Assembly: GCA_963744105.1 (NCBI GenBank) | Contig: CAVUSJ010000004.1 | Location: 496,001-560,000 of the forward strand | Source: DASUPK01 sp963744105 | GTDB taxonomy: Bacteria; Actinomycetota; Thermoleophilia; Solirubrobacterales; 70-9 | Direction: 5' to 3' | Length of the DNA stretch: 64,000 nucleotides | In this document: piece by piece, positions 7,414 through 16,378 of the stretch | How the letters are laid out: each line of letters opens with the position of its first letter | Position numbering within the stretch: position 1 is the stretch's first letter | Notes under the pieces: model-generated | Database searches by the model: none | What the model saw: the letters and a program-made list of their open reading frames with translations, nothing else | What the model was told of the DNA's origin: nothing | Position numbers and translations under genes: made by a program

Positions 7414-9420
7414 TCATGAGGCCTGCAGGAGGAAGTAGAGGCCGAGGCCGGCGAAGCCGGTGACCAGGAGGAGGGCGTAGGAGCGCAGGTAGCCGGACTG
7501 GGCGCCGCGGACCCCGGCCCCGACGCCGCGGACCAGGTCGGTCACGCCCACGACGACCCCTTGGACGACGTAGCGCTCGAAGATCGCGTTCGACCAGCGG
7601 CCGACCGCCAGCGCCGGGCGGACGACGAGGATGTCGATGGCCTCGTCGAAGTACCACTTCTTCTCGAGGAAGTCATGGGCCCATGGGAAGCGCTTCTGGA
7701 GCGCCGCGGTGGTGCCCGGCCGGCGCAGGTAGGCGTAGTAGGCGGTCGCGATGCCGAGCACCGAGATCAGGCCGCCGATCACGAGGCCGTGGTACGCGGC
7801 GCTTGTCGTCGGCCCCTGCTCGTAGAGATGCGAGTCGAGGAAGGAGCCGTGCAGGAACTTGTGGACGACGTCGTCCACCCCCGGGACCTGGACGAAGCCC
7901 GCAAACAGCGCCCCGAACCCGAGGATGCTCATCGCGATCTTCATCGGCCAGGCGTCCTCGGCGACGGTGTGCTTCTCGCCAGGGAAGCCGACGTCGGTGT
8001 CCTCGGGCTCGCCGGTCGCCGGGTTCTGCGGCGGGATGTGCTGGTGGACCCCCTGCTCGAGGTCGCGTGCCACCTCGCAGGGCGGGCCGAAGACCACCCG
8101 GAACCCGATCCGGAAGGCGTAGAAGGCGGTCAGCAGCGCCCCGATATAGCCGCCGATCGTGAAGATCACGTAGAAGCCGCCCCGGTACGCCGCGAAGTCG
8201 AGGATCTCGTCCTTCGAGAACCAGCCCGAGGTGAGCGGGAAGGCCGCCAGCGCCAGGGCTCCGATGATCAGCATCGCCGAGGTGAACGGCAGCGACTTGC
8301 GGAAGCCGCCCATCAGGTCGATGTTCTGGCGGTTCGCCATCGCGCCGATCACCGAGCCGGCCGCCATGAAGAGGAGGGCCTTGAAGAAGGCGTGCGTCAT
8401 CAGGTGGAAGAGCCCCTCCGAGTACGCGCCGATCCCGACCCCCATGACCATGTACCCGATCTGGCTCATGGTCGAGTAGGCGATGATCCGCTTCAGGTCG
8501 GTGACGACGAGGGCTATGGTCGCCGCGATCAGCAGAGTCGCCAGCCCGACGAAGGCGGCGATGTCGGCTGCGGTCAGGCCGATCTCGAAGAGCGGGTGGA
8601 AGCGGGCGATCAGGTAGACGCCGGCCGTGACCATGGTGGCGGCGTGGATCAGGGCGGAGACGGGCGTCGGGCCCTCCATCGCGTCGGGAAGCCAGGTGTG
8701 GAGCGGAACCTGGGCCGACTTCGCGAAGGCGCCGACGAGCAGCAGGCAGCAGATCGCGACGACGACGCCCTGGTTCGTGTGGAAGGTCTCGGGCGCCTTG
8801 CTGAAGATCGAGAGCAGGTCGAACGTGCCGAGGTCGCGGAAGATGAACAGCGCGGCCAGGACCATGCCGATGTCGCCGATCACGTTGATGACGAAGGCCT
8901 TCATGCCGGCGTTGGTGGCGGTTGTGCGCCGGTACCAGAAGCTGATCAGCGCATAGGAGGCGAAGCCGACGAAGGCCCATCCGACGATCAGCAGGATCAG
9001 GTTCCCCGCCAGGACGAGGAGCAGCATCGAGAAGACGAAGAAGTTGAGGTAGGAGAAGAAGCGGTTGAAGCCGCGGTCCGAGGTCAGGTAACTGATCGAG
9101 TAGAGGTGGATCAGCATCGAGACGCCGCTGACGATCAGGCACATGTAGACCGACAGCGGATCGACCAGGATGTTGAGCTGGATGTTCAGCCCGGCGGCGC
9201 TCGCGTAGTCATAGAGCGAGTCGGTGACCTGGCGGTGGTCTACCGGCAGGTCGAGGATCTTCACCAGCATTCCGATCGAGGCGAGGAAGGAGAGTCCGAT
9301 CATCGCCGTGCCGATCCAGCCGGCGGTTCGGCCCGGGAGCTTCTTGTAGAGCAGGCTGATCGCCAGGCTCCCGGCGAGCGGGAAGGCGAGGACGAGCCAG
9401 CCGTAGGACGTAGCGCTCAA
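7414..9420 (-). CDS. nuoL: NADH-quinone oxidoreductase subunit L
   Basis: 668 residues, 15-16 membrane spans, including the C-terminal lateral helix that ties the pump subunits together. Conserved stretches are V-G-W-A-F-V-G-F-A-S-Y-A-L-I (TM5), S-A-Q-V-P-L-H-T-W-L-P-D-A-M-E-G-P-T-P-V (TM7), and K-R-I-I-A-Y-S-T-M-S-Q-I-G-Y-M. The hydrophilic insert after residue 480 is normal for NuoL. The start codon is TTG (S-A-T-S-Y-G-W-L-V-L), with nuoK ending 4 bp upstream. Confidence 0.97.
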   Translation of the reverse strand: MSATSYGWLVLAFPLAGSLAISLLYKKLPGRTAGWIGTAMIGLSFLASIGMLVKILDLPVDHRQVTDSLYDYASAAGLNIQLNILVDPLSVYMCLIVSGVSMLIHLYSISYLTSDRGFNRFFSYLNFFVFSMLLLVLAGNLILLIVGWAFVGFASYALISFWYRRTTATNAGMKAFVINVIGDIGMVLAALFIFRDLGTFDLLSIFSKAPETFHTNQGVVVAICCLLLVGAFAKSAQVPLHTWLPDAMEGPTPVSALIHAATMVTAGVYLIARFHPLFEIGLTAADIAAFVGLATLLIAATIALVVTDLKRIIAYSTMSQIGYMVMGVGIGAYSEGLFHLMTHAFFKALLFMAAGSVIGAMANRQNIDLMGGFRKSLPFTSAMLIIGALALAAFPLTSGWFSKDEILDFAAYRGGFYVIFTIGGYIGALLTAFYAFRIGFRVVFGPPCEVARDLEQGVHQHIPPQNPATGEPEDTDVGFPGEKHTVAEDAWPMKIAMSILGFGALFAGFVQVPGVDDVVHKFLHGSFLDSHLYEQGPTTSAAYHGLVIGGLISVLGIATAYYAYLRRPGTTAALQKRFPWAHDFLEKKWYFDEAIDILVVRPALAVGRWSNAIFERYVVQGVVVGVTDLVRGVGAGVRGAQSGYLRSYALLLVTGFAGLGLYFLLQAS

Positions 9421-9424
9421 GTGG

Positions 9425-9724
9425 CTAGCCCCTGAGGTTGCGCAGGTCGTCGACGTTGAGGGGAATCCGGCGCCGGTATGCCGCGACGATGATCCCGAGC
9501 CCGACCACGACCTCGCAGGCGGCGATCACCATCACGATCAGGGCGAAGACCTGACCGTCCTGGTTGCCGAGCGAGCGGGAGAAGGCGAGCAGCGCCAGGT
9601 TGCCGGCGTTCAGCATCAGCTCCAGGCAGAGCAGGATGACCAGCGGGCTGCGGCGGAGCAGGACGCCGCCGACGCCGACCGCGAAGATCAGCGCGGAGAG
9701 GACGAGGTACCAGGTGATGTCCAT
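9425..9724 (-). CDS. nuoK: NADH-quinone oxidoreductase subunit K
   Basis: 99 residues and three membrane spans, the standard size. The two conserved membrane glutamates of the E-channel are in L-L-C-L-E-L-M-L-N-A and I-A-A-C-E-V-V-V-G-L-G. The protein sits between NuoA/J/H and NuoN in the membrane arm. Its start overlaps the nuoJ stop by one base. Confidence 0.97.
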   Translation of the reverse strand: MDITWYLVLSALIFAVGVGGVLLRRSPLVILLCLELMLNAGNLALLAFSRSLGNQDGQVFALIVMVIAACEVVVGLGIIVAAYRRRIPLNVDDLRNLRG

Positions 9725-10260
9725 CAGGCCGTCTCCTGGGGTGCGTCGGCCTCATCGGCTCGGTGCCGTCCAGCCAGGACCACCGCCCCAACCGCCGCGA
9801 TCAGCAGCAGCAGGGACGCCGCCTCGAACGCGATCAGGAAGCGCTCGAGGAGGAGCTTGCCGATCGCCGAGGGCGAGCCGAAGCCGAGCTCGACCGTCGG
9901 GCCGCGGGTGTCGATCGCCTGCAGGCCGGAGCCGGTGATCGCGATCGCGAGCTCGACGAAGAGCGCGAGGCCGAGCGCCGGCGCGATGAAGCGCTGACCG
10001 GGAATCGGCTCCCAGAGCGGCTCGTCGACGTTGCCCACGTAGGCCGCGACAAAGACGTAGAGGACCATCACGGCGCCGGCGTAGACAACGATCTGCGCCG
10101 CGGCGAGGAACTCGCCCTGGAGCAGGAGGAAGAGCCCGGCGAGGGAGATCAGGTGGACGATCAGCGCGAGCACGCTGTAGAACGGGTTGCGGAGGGCGAT
10201 CACCGCGATGGCGCCACCGAGGCAGCCGATCGCTCCGAGGAAGAAGCAGACCTGGGTCAT
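9724..10260 (-). CDS. nuoJ: NADH-quinone oxidoreductase subunit J
   Basis: 178 residues, five membrane spans. The conserved TM3 region Q-I-V-V-Y-A-G-A-V-M-V-L-Y-V-F is intact; it contains the pi-bulge that moves during the catalytic cycle. The frame is open further upstream inside nuoI, but the start chosen is the ATG of M-T-Q-V-C-F-F-L, which overlaps the nuoI stop as ATGA and gives a family-length protein. Confidence 0.96.
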   Translation of the reverse strand: MTQVCFFLGAIGCLGGAIAVIALRNPFYSVLALIVHLISLAGLFLLLQGEFLAAAQIVVYAGAVMVLYVFVAAYVGNVDEPLWEPIPGQRFIAPALGLALFVELAIAITGSGLQAIDTRGPTVELGFGSPSAIGKLLLERFLIAFEAASLLLLIAAVGAVVLAGRHRADEADAPQETA

Positions 10261-10835
10261 TCCCCTTCGCTCCGCAGGGGCGTCCGGTCGATCGGCTCGG
10301 CGAGCAGCATCTCCTTCGTGAAGATCAGGTCCGAGCGGTTGTAGTCGGACATCTCGTAGTCGTGGCCCATCGTGATCGCGTCGAAGGGGCAGGCGACCTC
10401 GCAGTAGCCGCAGAAGATGCAGCGCGACAGGTTGATCTCGTAGACCTCGGCGTAGCGCTCGCCGGCTGAGACGCGGTGGTTCGGATCGTTCTCGTAGGCG
10501 ACCACCCGGATGCAGTCGGCCGGGCAGGCCGCGGCGCACAGCGAGCAGCCGACGCACTTCTCGAGTCCGGTGTCCTCGAAGCGGTGCAGCTTGTGGCGGC
10601 CGCGGAAGCGCTGGTAGACCGGGGTCTTCTCCTCCGGGTACTGAATCGTCACGGTGCCCTCGAGCACGCGGCCGAAGGTGGTGCGCAGCCCGCGGAGCGT
10701 CTCGCCGAAGGCGCGGTATGCGCCGCCGGCTCCGCCCGGCTCCGGGCCGCGCTGGACCGAGATCACGTCCTCGTGGTTCTCCAGGTACGAGAACGCAGCC
10801 CAGTCGGTCTTCTCGGTGTTGAGCTTGGCCTCCAT
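10257..10835 (-). CDS. nuoI: NADH-quinone oxidoreductase subunit I (two [4Fe-4S] clusters)
   Basis: 192 residues. Two ferredoxin motifs, C-V-G-C-S-L-C-A-A-A-C-P and C-I-F-C-G-Y-C-E-V-A-C-P, bind clusters N6a and N6b, which pass electrons from NuoG to NuoB. The N-terminal stretch before the first motif (about 90 residues) is a little longer than in proteobacterial NuoI, as is common in actinobacteria. It overlaps nuoH by one base and nuoJ by four. Confidence 0.97.
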   Translation of the reverse strand: MEAKLNTEKTDWAAFSYLENHEDVISVQRGPEPGGAGGAYRAFGETLRGLRTTFGRVLEGTVTIQYPEEKTPVYQRFRGRHKLHRFEDTGLEKCVGCSLCAAACPADCIRVVAYENDPNHRVSAGERYAEVYEINLSRCIFCGYCEVACPFDAITMGHDYEMSDYNRSDLIFTKEMLLAEPIDRTPLRSEGE

Positions 10836-11848
10836 CAGCTCACCGTCACGATCACCGCGGTGGCGAGGATGTTCAGGGTGGCGAGCGGCAGCATCACCTT
10901 CCAGCCCAGCGACATGAGCTGGTCGTAGCGAAGGCGGGGAAGGGTCGCCCTGATCCAGATGAAGAAGCAGACCAGCGTCAGGGTCTTGGCCACCATCCAG
11001 ACCGGGTCGAGCCAGCCGGGGCCCGGGCCCATCCAGCCGCCGAGGAAGAAGGTGACCGCGATGCCGGAGACGACGAATATCTCCAGGTACTCGGCGAGCA
11101 GATAGGAACCGAAGCGCATCCCGCCGTACTCGGTCATGTACCCCTGCACCAGCTCGGCATCCGCCTCCGGCAGGTCGAACGGGGCGCGGTTGGTCTCGGC
11201 GAAGCCGGCGATCATGAAGATCAGGAAGCCGACGATCTGGGGGACGATGTTCCAGATCTGGCCCTGCGCGTCGACGATGTGGGTGAGAGACAGGGAGCCG
11301 GTCATCATCACCACGCCCAGCAGCGACAGGCCCATCGATACCTCGTAGGAGATCAGCTGCGCCGCCGAGCGCATCGCGCCGAGGAAGCTGTACTTCGAGC
11401 CCGAGGACCAGCCGGCGAGGAGCAGGCCGTAGAACGAGAGGGAGCCGAAGGCGAAGAAGTAGAGGACGCCTATCGATACGTCTATCCCGTAGAGGCCGAT
11501 CCCGTCCTGGACGTTGCCGAACGGCAGGATGGCCAGGGTGACGATGCCGGAGAAGATCACGATGGCCGGAGCGATCGCGAAGAGGAGCGGGACGGCCGCG
11601 TCCGGCCGGAACATCTCCTTGCCGGCGAGCTTGATGATGTCCGCGAGCGGCTGGACCAGGCCGACGGGGCCGACCCGGTTCGGCCCGTAGCGGTTCTGGA
11701 AGCGGCCGATCAGCTTGCGCTCGACGACCGTCAGCACCGGGACGATCATGAAGACGACGAGGAAGATGACCAGCGACTTGACCACCATCACCCAGGTCGC
11801 CTCGACGTAGTCGACCTCGGCGAACGGCAGGTGGATCGGCAGGCTCAT
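10835..11848 (-). CDS. nuoH: NADH-quinone oxidoreductase subunit H
   Basis: 337 residues, eight membrane spans; forms the quinone chamber with NuoB and NuoD. Signature stretches are V-E-R-K-L-I-G-R-F-Q-N-R-Y-G-P-N-R-V-G-P, L-A-D-I-I-K-L-A-G-K-E and F-A-E-T-N-R-A-P-F-D-L-P-E-A-D-A-E-L-V-Q-G-Y. The open frame runs further upstream inside nuoG, but the ATG of M-S-L-P-I-H-L-P-F overlaps the nuoG stop as ATGA and is the natural start. Confidence 0.96.
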   Translation of the reverse strand: MSLPIHLPFAEVDYVEATWVMVVKSLVIFLVVFMIVPVLTVVERKLIGRFQNRYGPNRVGPVGLVQPLADIIKLAGKEMFRPDAAVPLLFAIAPAIVIFSGIVTLAILPFGNVQDGIGLYGIDVSIGVLYFFAFGSLSFYGLLLAGWSSGSKYSFLGAMRSAAQLISYEVSMGLSLLGVVMMTGSLSLTHIVDAQGQIWNIVPQIVGFLIFMIAGFAETNRAPFDLPEADAELVQGYMTEYGGMRFGSYLLAEYLEIFVVSGIAVTFFLGGWMGPGPGWLDPVWMVAKTLTLVCFFIWIRATLPRLRYDQLMSLGWKVMLPLATLNILATAVIVTVS

Positions 11849-14286
11849 CGCTTGCTCACCCGGATGCGCTGCGGGACGCCGTTGGTGAGCACGTTGCCGT
11901 TGGCCTCGTCGGTGCCCTCGATCAGGAAGGCGGCGCCCTGCGCCATCCGGTCGCGGATCGCGACGGTCGCCTCGACGCTGTGGCCGTTGACCGCGACGGT
12001 GACGTCGTCGCCGTTGGCCAGCTCGAGGGACTCGGCGTCCTTGGCCGCCAGCTCGAGCTTCTGCTTCGGCATCAGGAAGCGGAGGGCAGGGTTGCGCTTG
12101 GTGACGTCGGCCGCCCACAGGTCCCGGTAAGTGCCGAGGATCAGCCCGTCGCCCTCTCCCCGTTCTGTTAAGGGGTCTGACCCCTTTGTTAAGGGGTCTG
12201 ACCCCGGGGTCCACGAGCTGCCCGGATCCCTGTCGCCCCAGCGCAGGCCCGTGCCACCGATTTCCTCGTAGGTGATCGAGTCGTAGAACGGCACCTCGCT
12301 GCTCAGCGCGTCGAAGACGTCCGCCGGGGATTCCGGGGTCAGGTCGCTGCCCAGCTCCGCTGCGACTGCCGCCAGGAAGCGCCAGCCGGGGATCATTCCC
12401 TCGGGCAGCGGCACATTCCGCCGCAGGCGCTGGAGTCGGCCGTCGGGGTGGGTGACCGTGCCCTCCTTCTCGGCCCAGGTCTCGGCCGGGATGACGAGAT
12501 TGGCGAGGCGGGTCGACTCGTCCTCGAAGCCGGCGATCGCGACGACGAAGTTGCCGGCCAGCGCCTGGCGCCAGCCGTCCGAGCCGGGCTGGGTGCGAAC
12601 CGGGTCCGCGTTGACCAGCAGGGTCGCGCCGAGCTCGTGGGCGGCGAGGCCGTCCTTGATGGCGGCGCTGCCGCGGCCCGGGTCCGCCGGCTCGAGGCCG
12701 GGCTTGGCGCCGGGCAGGCAGCCGACCTCGCGCAGCCCGCGGCCGTTCGACTCCTCCGGAACCTCGAGGAGGCCCGGGCCGATCCGATGGTGCATCTCGA
12801 GAGCGCGGGCGCAGGCGTGGAGCGCCTCGACGGCGCCGGGGTTTCGCCAGAGCCGCTCGCCCCAGATGATCGTCTGGTCGGGGGCGGCGCGCAGGATCTC
12901 GGCGAACGCGGCGGCCTCCTTCGTGAAGGGGCCCTCGGTGTCGTAGCCGTCCGCGCCCAGCGCTCCGGCGAGCGCCCTGACGAAGGAGGCCGCGTCGCCC
13001 GGCAGATAGCGGATCGCCTCGTCAGCTCCGCCGTCGAGCGTGGTCGGACGCTCGGAGGCGACCATCAGCTTGGCGGGCCCGCGGCGCACCGACTTGCGGA
13101 TCCGCAGGTCGAGGATCGGCATCTCGTGCAGCGGGTCGGCGCCGATCACCAGGATCGCGTCGGAGTGGTCGAGGTCCGAGACCTTCGAGCCGAGCTCGGG
13201 CCGCGACAGCTCGCCCAGCAGGCCGGCGTCGACGGGGCTCGCCGAGCTGTCGATGTTGGAGGAGCCCGCGCTACGCAGGATCCTCTGGACCAGCCAGCCC
13301 TCCTCGTTCGAGGTGCCGCCGCCGACGATCGCGGCGGCCTTCTCGCCGGCGCCGCGGATCGCGTCGGCCGTCCGCTTGGCGGCGTCGTCCCAGGAGATCG
13401 GGCTGAGGCTGCCATCGCCCGCGCGGACCATCGGCCGGGTGATCCGCTCCTCCGAGTTGAACATCTGGAAGGCGAAGCGGCCCTTGTCGCAGAGCCAGCC
13501 GTCGTCGACGTCGGCGTTGTCACGGGCGAGCACCCGCATGACGTGCTCGTCGCGGACGGTGAACTTCACATTGCACTGGCTCGGGCAGAGCGTGCAGATC
13601 GACCCCGCGTCCTCGATGTCCCAGGGCCGCGCCTTGAAGCGGTAGGTGTAGGAGGTCAGCGCCCCGACGGGGCAGAGCTCGGTGATGTTGCCGTGGAACG
13701 GGGCGATGTAGGGTCGCTCGTCGAAGGTGCCGACGAAGGTCTTGTCGCCGCGCTCCAGCAGCTGCAGCTGCTCGTCCTCGGCCACCTCCTGGCTGAAGCG
13801 GACGCAGCGGTAGCAGAGGATGCAGCGCTCGCGATCGATGGCCACGAGCGGCGAGAGCTCGAGTGGCTTTTGGAAGTGCCGCTTCGGGTCGGTGAAGCGG
13901 CTCTTGCCCGGCCCCCAGCCCATCGCGATGTCCTGGAGCGGGCACTCGCCGCCCTTGTCGCACACCGGGCAGTCGAGCGGGTGGTTGACCAGCAGGAACT
14001 CGACGACCGCGTTCTGCGCCTCCTTCACCCGGTCGGTCTGGGTGTAGACGACCATGCCGTCCCGGATCGGGGTAGAGCAGGAGGTCTGGAGCTTCGGCAT
14101 CCCCTCGATCTCCACCAGGCACATCCGGCAGGCGCCCACGGGTTCGCCGAGCTTCGGCTCGTAGCAGAAGATCGGGATCTCGATGTCGCCCATCTTGGCC
14201 GCGTCGTGGAGCATCGTGCCCTCGGGGGCGGTGACCTCGCGGCCGTCGACGACCAGCGTCACGGCGTTGCGGATCTGGCGAGTCAC
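11845..14286 (-). CDS. nuoG: NADH-quinone oxidoreductase subunit G (molybdopterin-oxidoreductase fold)
   Basis: 813 residues. The N-terminus binds a [2Fe-2S] cluster (C-Y-E-P then G-A-C-R-M-C and T-S-C-S-T-P), then the H-x3-C-x2-C-x5-C cluster (H-P-L-D-C-P-V-C-D-K-G-G-E-C), then C-I-L-C-Y-R-C with C-P. A further C-T-L-C-P-S-Q-C begins the molybdopterin-oxidoreductase-like body, which carries no active Mo site in complex I. Start GTG (V-T-R-Q-I-R-N-A-V) overlaps the nuoF stop as GTGA. Odd feature: a duplicated near-palindromic insert late in the gene encodes D-P-L-T-K-G-S-D-P-L-T (12167-12205). Confidence 0.95.
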   Translation of the reverse strand: MTRQIRNAVTLVVDGREVTAPEGTMLHDAAKMGDIEIPIFCYEPKLGEPVGACRMCLVEIEGMPKLQTSCSTPIRDGMVVYTQTDRVKEAQNAVVEFLLVNHPLDCPVCDKGGECPLQDIAMGWGPGKSRFTDPKRHFQKPLELSPLVAIDRERCILCYRCVRFSQEVAEDEQLQLLERGDKTFVGTFDERPYIAPFHGNITELCPVGALTSYTYRFKARPWDIEDAGSICTLCPSQCNVKFTVRDEHVMRVLARDNADVDDGWLCDKGRFAFQMFNSEERITRPMVRAGDGSLSPISWDDAAKRTADAIRGAGEKAAAIVGGGTSNEEGWLVQRILRSAGSSNIDSSASPVDAGLLGELSRPELGSKVSDLDHSDAILVIGADPLHEMPILDLRIRKSVRRGPAKLMVASERPTTLDGGADEAIRYLPGDAASFVRALAGALGADGYDTEGPFTKEAAAFAEILRAAPDQTIIWGERLWRNPGAVEALHACARALEMHHRIGPGLLEVPEESNGRGLREVGCLPGAKPGLEPADPGRGSAAIKDGLAAHELGATLLVNADPVRTQPGSDGWRQALAGNFVVAIAGFEDESTRLANLVIPAETWAEKEGTVTHPDGRLQRLRRNVPLPEGMIPGWRFLAAVAAELGSDLTPESPADVFDALSSEVPFYDSITYEEIGGTGLRWGDRDPGSSWTPGSDPLTKGSDPLTERGEGDGLILGTYRDLWAADVTKRNPALRFLMPKQKLELAAKDAESLELANGDDVTVAVNGHSVEATVAIRDRMAQGAAFLIEGTDEANGNVLTNGVPQRIRVSKR
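12167..12205. repeat. Duplicated near-palindrome inside nuoG
   Basis: Two direct copies of an 18-19 bp unit. Each contains GGGGTCTGACCCC, a 6-bp inverted repeat around a single T, preceded by GTTAA. The copies are 21 bp apart start to start, so the reading frame is kept. They add a short repetitive peptide to NuoG near its C-terminal third. Confidence 0.8.
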
Positions 14287-15560
14287 GCCGCCAGTTCCAG
14301 GGCTGGTTGCTGGATCGCCTCGATGAACTCGTCGCGGAACTTCTTCACCATCGCGCCGACCGGCATCGCCATCGAGTCGCCGAGCACGCAGAGGCAGTTG
14401 CCGATGATGTTGTCCTGGACCGAGGCGACAGTCTCCAGGTCGATCGGCGTCGCCTGGCCGCGGATCATCCGCTCGAGCATCTTCACGGTCCAGTTCGTGC
14501 CCTCGCGGCAGGGCGTGCACTTGCCGCAGGACTCGTGGTGGTAGAAGCGCGCGGTCCGCAGGGCCAGCTCGACGATGCTGGTGGTGTCGTCGAAGACGAT
14601 GATCGAGCCGGAGCCGAGCATCGAGCCCGCCTCCTGCATGGCCTCGAAGCTGTAGGGCTCGTCCATACACTCCTCGGGGAGGAGGACGGGCGACGAGGAA
14701 CCTCCGGGAAAGATCCCCTTGATCGTGCGGCCATCGAGCGGGCCGCCGGCGAGGTCGTTGATCAGCGTCTTCGTCGGGATGCCGAGCTCCACCTCGTAGT
14801 TGCCCGGTCGCTGCACGTCGCCAGAGACCGAGACGACCTTGGTGCCGGGCGACTGCTCCGTGCCGAAGCTCGTGAACCACTTGGCGCCCGAGGAGATGAT
14901 GTGCGGCGCGTTGGAGAGGGTCTCGACGTTGTTGATCAGCGTCGGCCCGTCGTAGAGGCCCTGGACGGCGGGGAAGGGCGGCTTGAGCCGCGGATTGCCG
15001 CGCTTGCCCTCGAGCGAGTCGAGGAGCGCCGTCTCCTCGCCGCAGATGTAGGCGCCCGCCCCGCGGTGGACCACCAGCTCGACCTGCTCGCCGGTGCCGA
15101 GCACGTTCTCGCCGAGGAAGCCGGCGTCATACGCCTCCTCGACTGCCTGGTCGAGGATGTCGCCCTGGAGGTCGTACTCGCCGCGGATGTAGATGAAGCA
15201 GCGGTTCGCGCCGGCGGCCCGGGCCGCGATGATGATCCCCTCGATCAGCTGGTGCGGGTTCTTCTGCAGCAGCTCGCGGTCCTTGAAGGCGCCGGGCTCG
15301 GACTCGTCGGCGTTGCAGCAGAGGTACTTGTCCATGTCGCCGCGCGGCAGGAACGAGGCCTTCTTGCCCATCGCGAAGCCCGCGCCGCCGCGGCCGCGGA
15401 GCCCGGAGTCCTCGAGCTCCTTGAGGACCTCCTCGGGGGTCATCTCCTTGTAGGCCTTGCTGATCGCCTGATAGCCGCCGAACTTGCGGTACGTCTTGAT
15501 GGAGGCGAGCCCGGGCTCGTCGATGTTCCGGAACAGCAGCCGGGTCTCCTGGGAGGCCAC
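14283..15560 (-). CDS. nuoF: NADH-quinone oxidoreductase subunit F (NADH/FMN site)
   Basis: 425 residues. The glycine-rich NADH-binding loop G-R-G-G-A-G-F-A-M-G-K-K, the FMN region (Y-L-C-C-N-A-D-E-S-E-P-G) and the N3 [4Fe-4S] motif E-S-C-G-K-C-T-P-C-R-E-G-T are all present, with the fourth Cys ligand in G-N-C-L-C-V-L-G. The enzyme oxidises NADH at the tip of the peripheral arm and passes electrons to NuoE and NuoG. Start GTG shares its G with the TAG stop of nuoE; the frame open further upstream is nuoE read out of frame. Confidence 0.96.
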   Translation of the reverse strand: MASQETRLLFRNIDEPGLASIKTYRKFGGYQAISKAYKEMTPEEVLKELEDSGLRGRGGAGFAMGKKASFLPRGDMDKYLCCNADESEPGAFKDRELLQKNPHQLIEGIIIAARAAGANRCFIYIRGEYDLQGDILDQAVEEAYDAGFLGENVLGTGEQVELVVHRGAGAYICGEETALLDSLEGKRGNPRLKPPFPAVQGLYDGPTLINNVETLSNAPHIISSGAKWFTSFGTEQSPGTKVVSVSGDVQRPGNYEVELGIPTKTLINDLAGGPLDGRTIKGIFPGGSSSPVLLPEECMDEPYSFEAMQEAGSMLGSGSIIVFDDTTSIVELALRTARFYHHESCGKCTPCREGTNWTVKMLERMIRGQATPIDLETVASVQDNIIGNCLCVLGDSMAMPVGAMVKKFRDEFIEAIQQPALELAA

Positions 15561-16378
15561 TACTTCTTCTCCTTCTTCGCCTTGGGCTTTGGGCGGCTTC
15601 CCTTGTTGAGCGAATGGCGCGCCAGGCGCTTGTCGCCGCCGCCGCGAGGGCCGCCCGCGGCGGGCCGGTCCTGCAGCCTCTTCTCCGGGAGGACCTCCTT
15701 CCGGTTGTTGCGAAGCTGCTCGACCGCCGTCTCCGCGTCCTCCTCCGTGAGCGGGCCGTAGTAGCGCTCGTCGATTGACGCCATCGGCGCCAGGTCGCAC
15801 GCGCCGAGGCACTCGAACCCCCTGACGAAGACCTTGCCGTCCTCCGAGCTCCCCTGCCCGTCTACGCCGGCGGCCTCGCCGAAGGCCTCGAGCAGGCGAT
15901 CGGCTCCGCGCAGCCAGCAGCTGATGTTGGTGCAGACCAGCACCTGGTGCTCGCCCTCGGGCTCCATGCGGAAGAGGTCGTAGAAGCTCGCCACCGACTC
16001 GAGGTAGCCCGGGGTGACTCCCATGACCGCCGCGGCCTGCTCGATCCCCTCGGACGTGCACCAGCCGTAGCGGCGCTGGACGGCCCAGAGCGCCGGGATC
16101 GCGGCCGAGCGCTTCTGTGGGTAGCGCTTCATCGCCCGGCGGATCTCCCGAGCAAGTCCGACCGGCACCTCGACCTCAGAGGGCTCGGGGACGGGAGCGG
16201 GCTCGCGGTGCGGGACGCGCTCCTCGGCGGTGGCCTGGATGACCTCGATCTCCTCGGCGGGGATGTCGACGCCGACCTGCTCCTGCTCGTCGGGCATCGG
16301 CGGCGGTCCGGGCACGTCGTGGATGTGGCCGGGATCGGCCGTCCACGGCCGCTTGCCCTTGGGGAGGAGCGGGCTCAC
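15560..16378 (-). CDS. nuoE: NADH-quinone oxidoreductase subunit E ([2Fe-2S]) with extended termini
   Basis: 272 residues from the GTG that overlaps the nuoD stop (GTGA); an ATG 27 codons later is an alternative. The thioredoxin-like domain (about 85-225) has the cluster N1a ligands C-T-N-I-S-C and C-L-G-A-C-D. The N-terminal 80 residues are Pro/Glu-rich and the last 40 or so form a Lys/Arg/Pro-rich tail ending K-A-K-K-E-K-K. Both are additions compared with the usual NuoE of about 160-180 residues. Confidence 0.93.
   Translation of the reverse strand: MSPLLPKGKRPWTADPGHIHDVPGPPPMPDEQEQVGVDIPAEEIEVIQATAEERVPHREPAPVPEPSEVEVPVGLAREIRRAMKRYPQKRSAAIPALWAVQRRYGWCTSEGIEQAAAVMGVTPGYLESVASFYDLFRMEPEGEHQVLVCTNISCWLRGADRLLEAFGEAAGVDGQGSSEDGKVFVRGFECLGACDLAPMASIDERYYGPLTEEDAETAVEQLRNNRKEVLPEKRLQDRPAAGGPRGGGDKRLARHSLNKGSRPKPKAKKEKK

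Noticed and set aside
5925..7463. 512-codon plus-strand frame opposite nuoM
   Set aside because: It is the mirror of a certain gene, extremely Asp/Arg/Gln/Glu-rich, with no RBS or motif.
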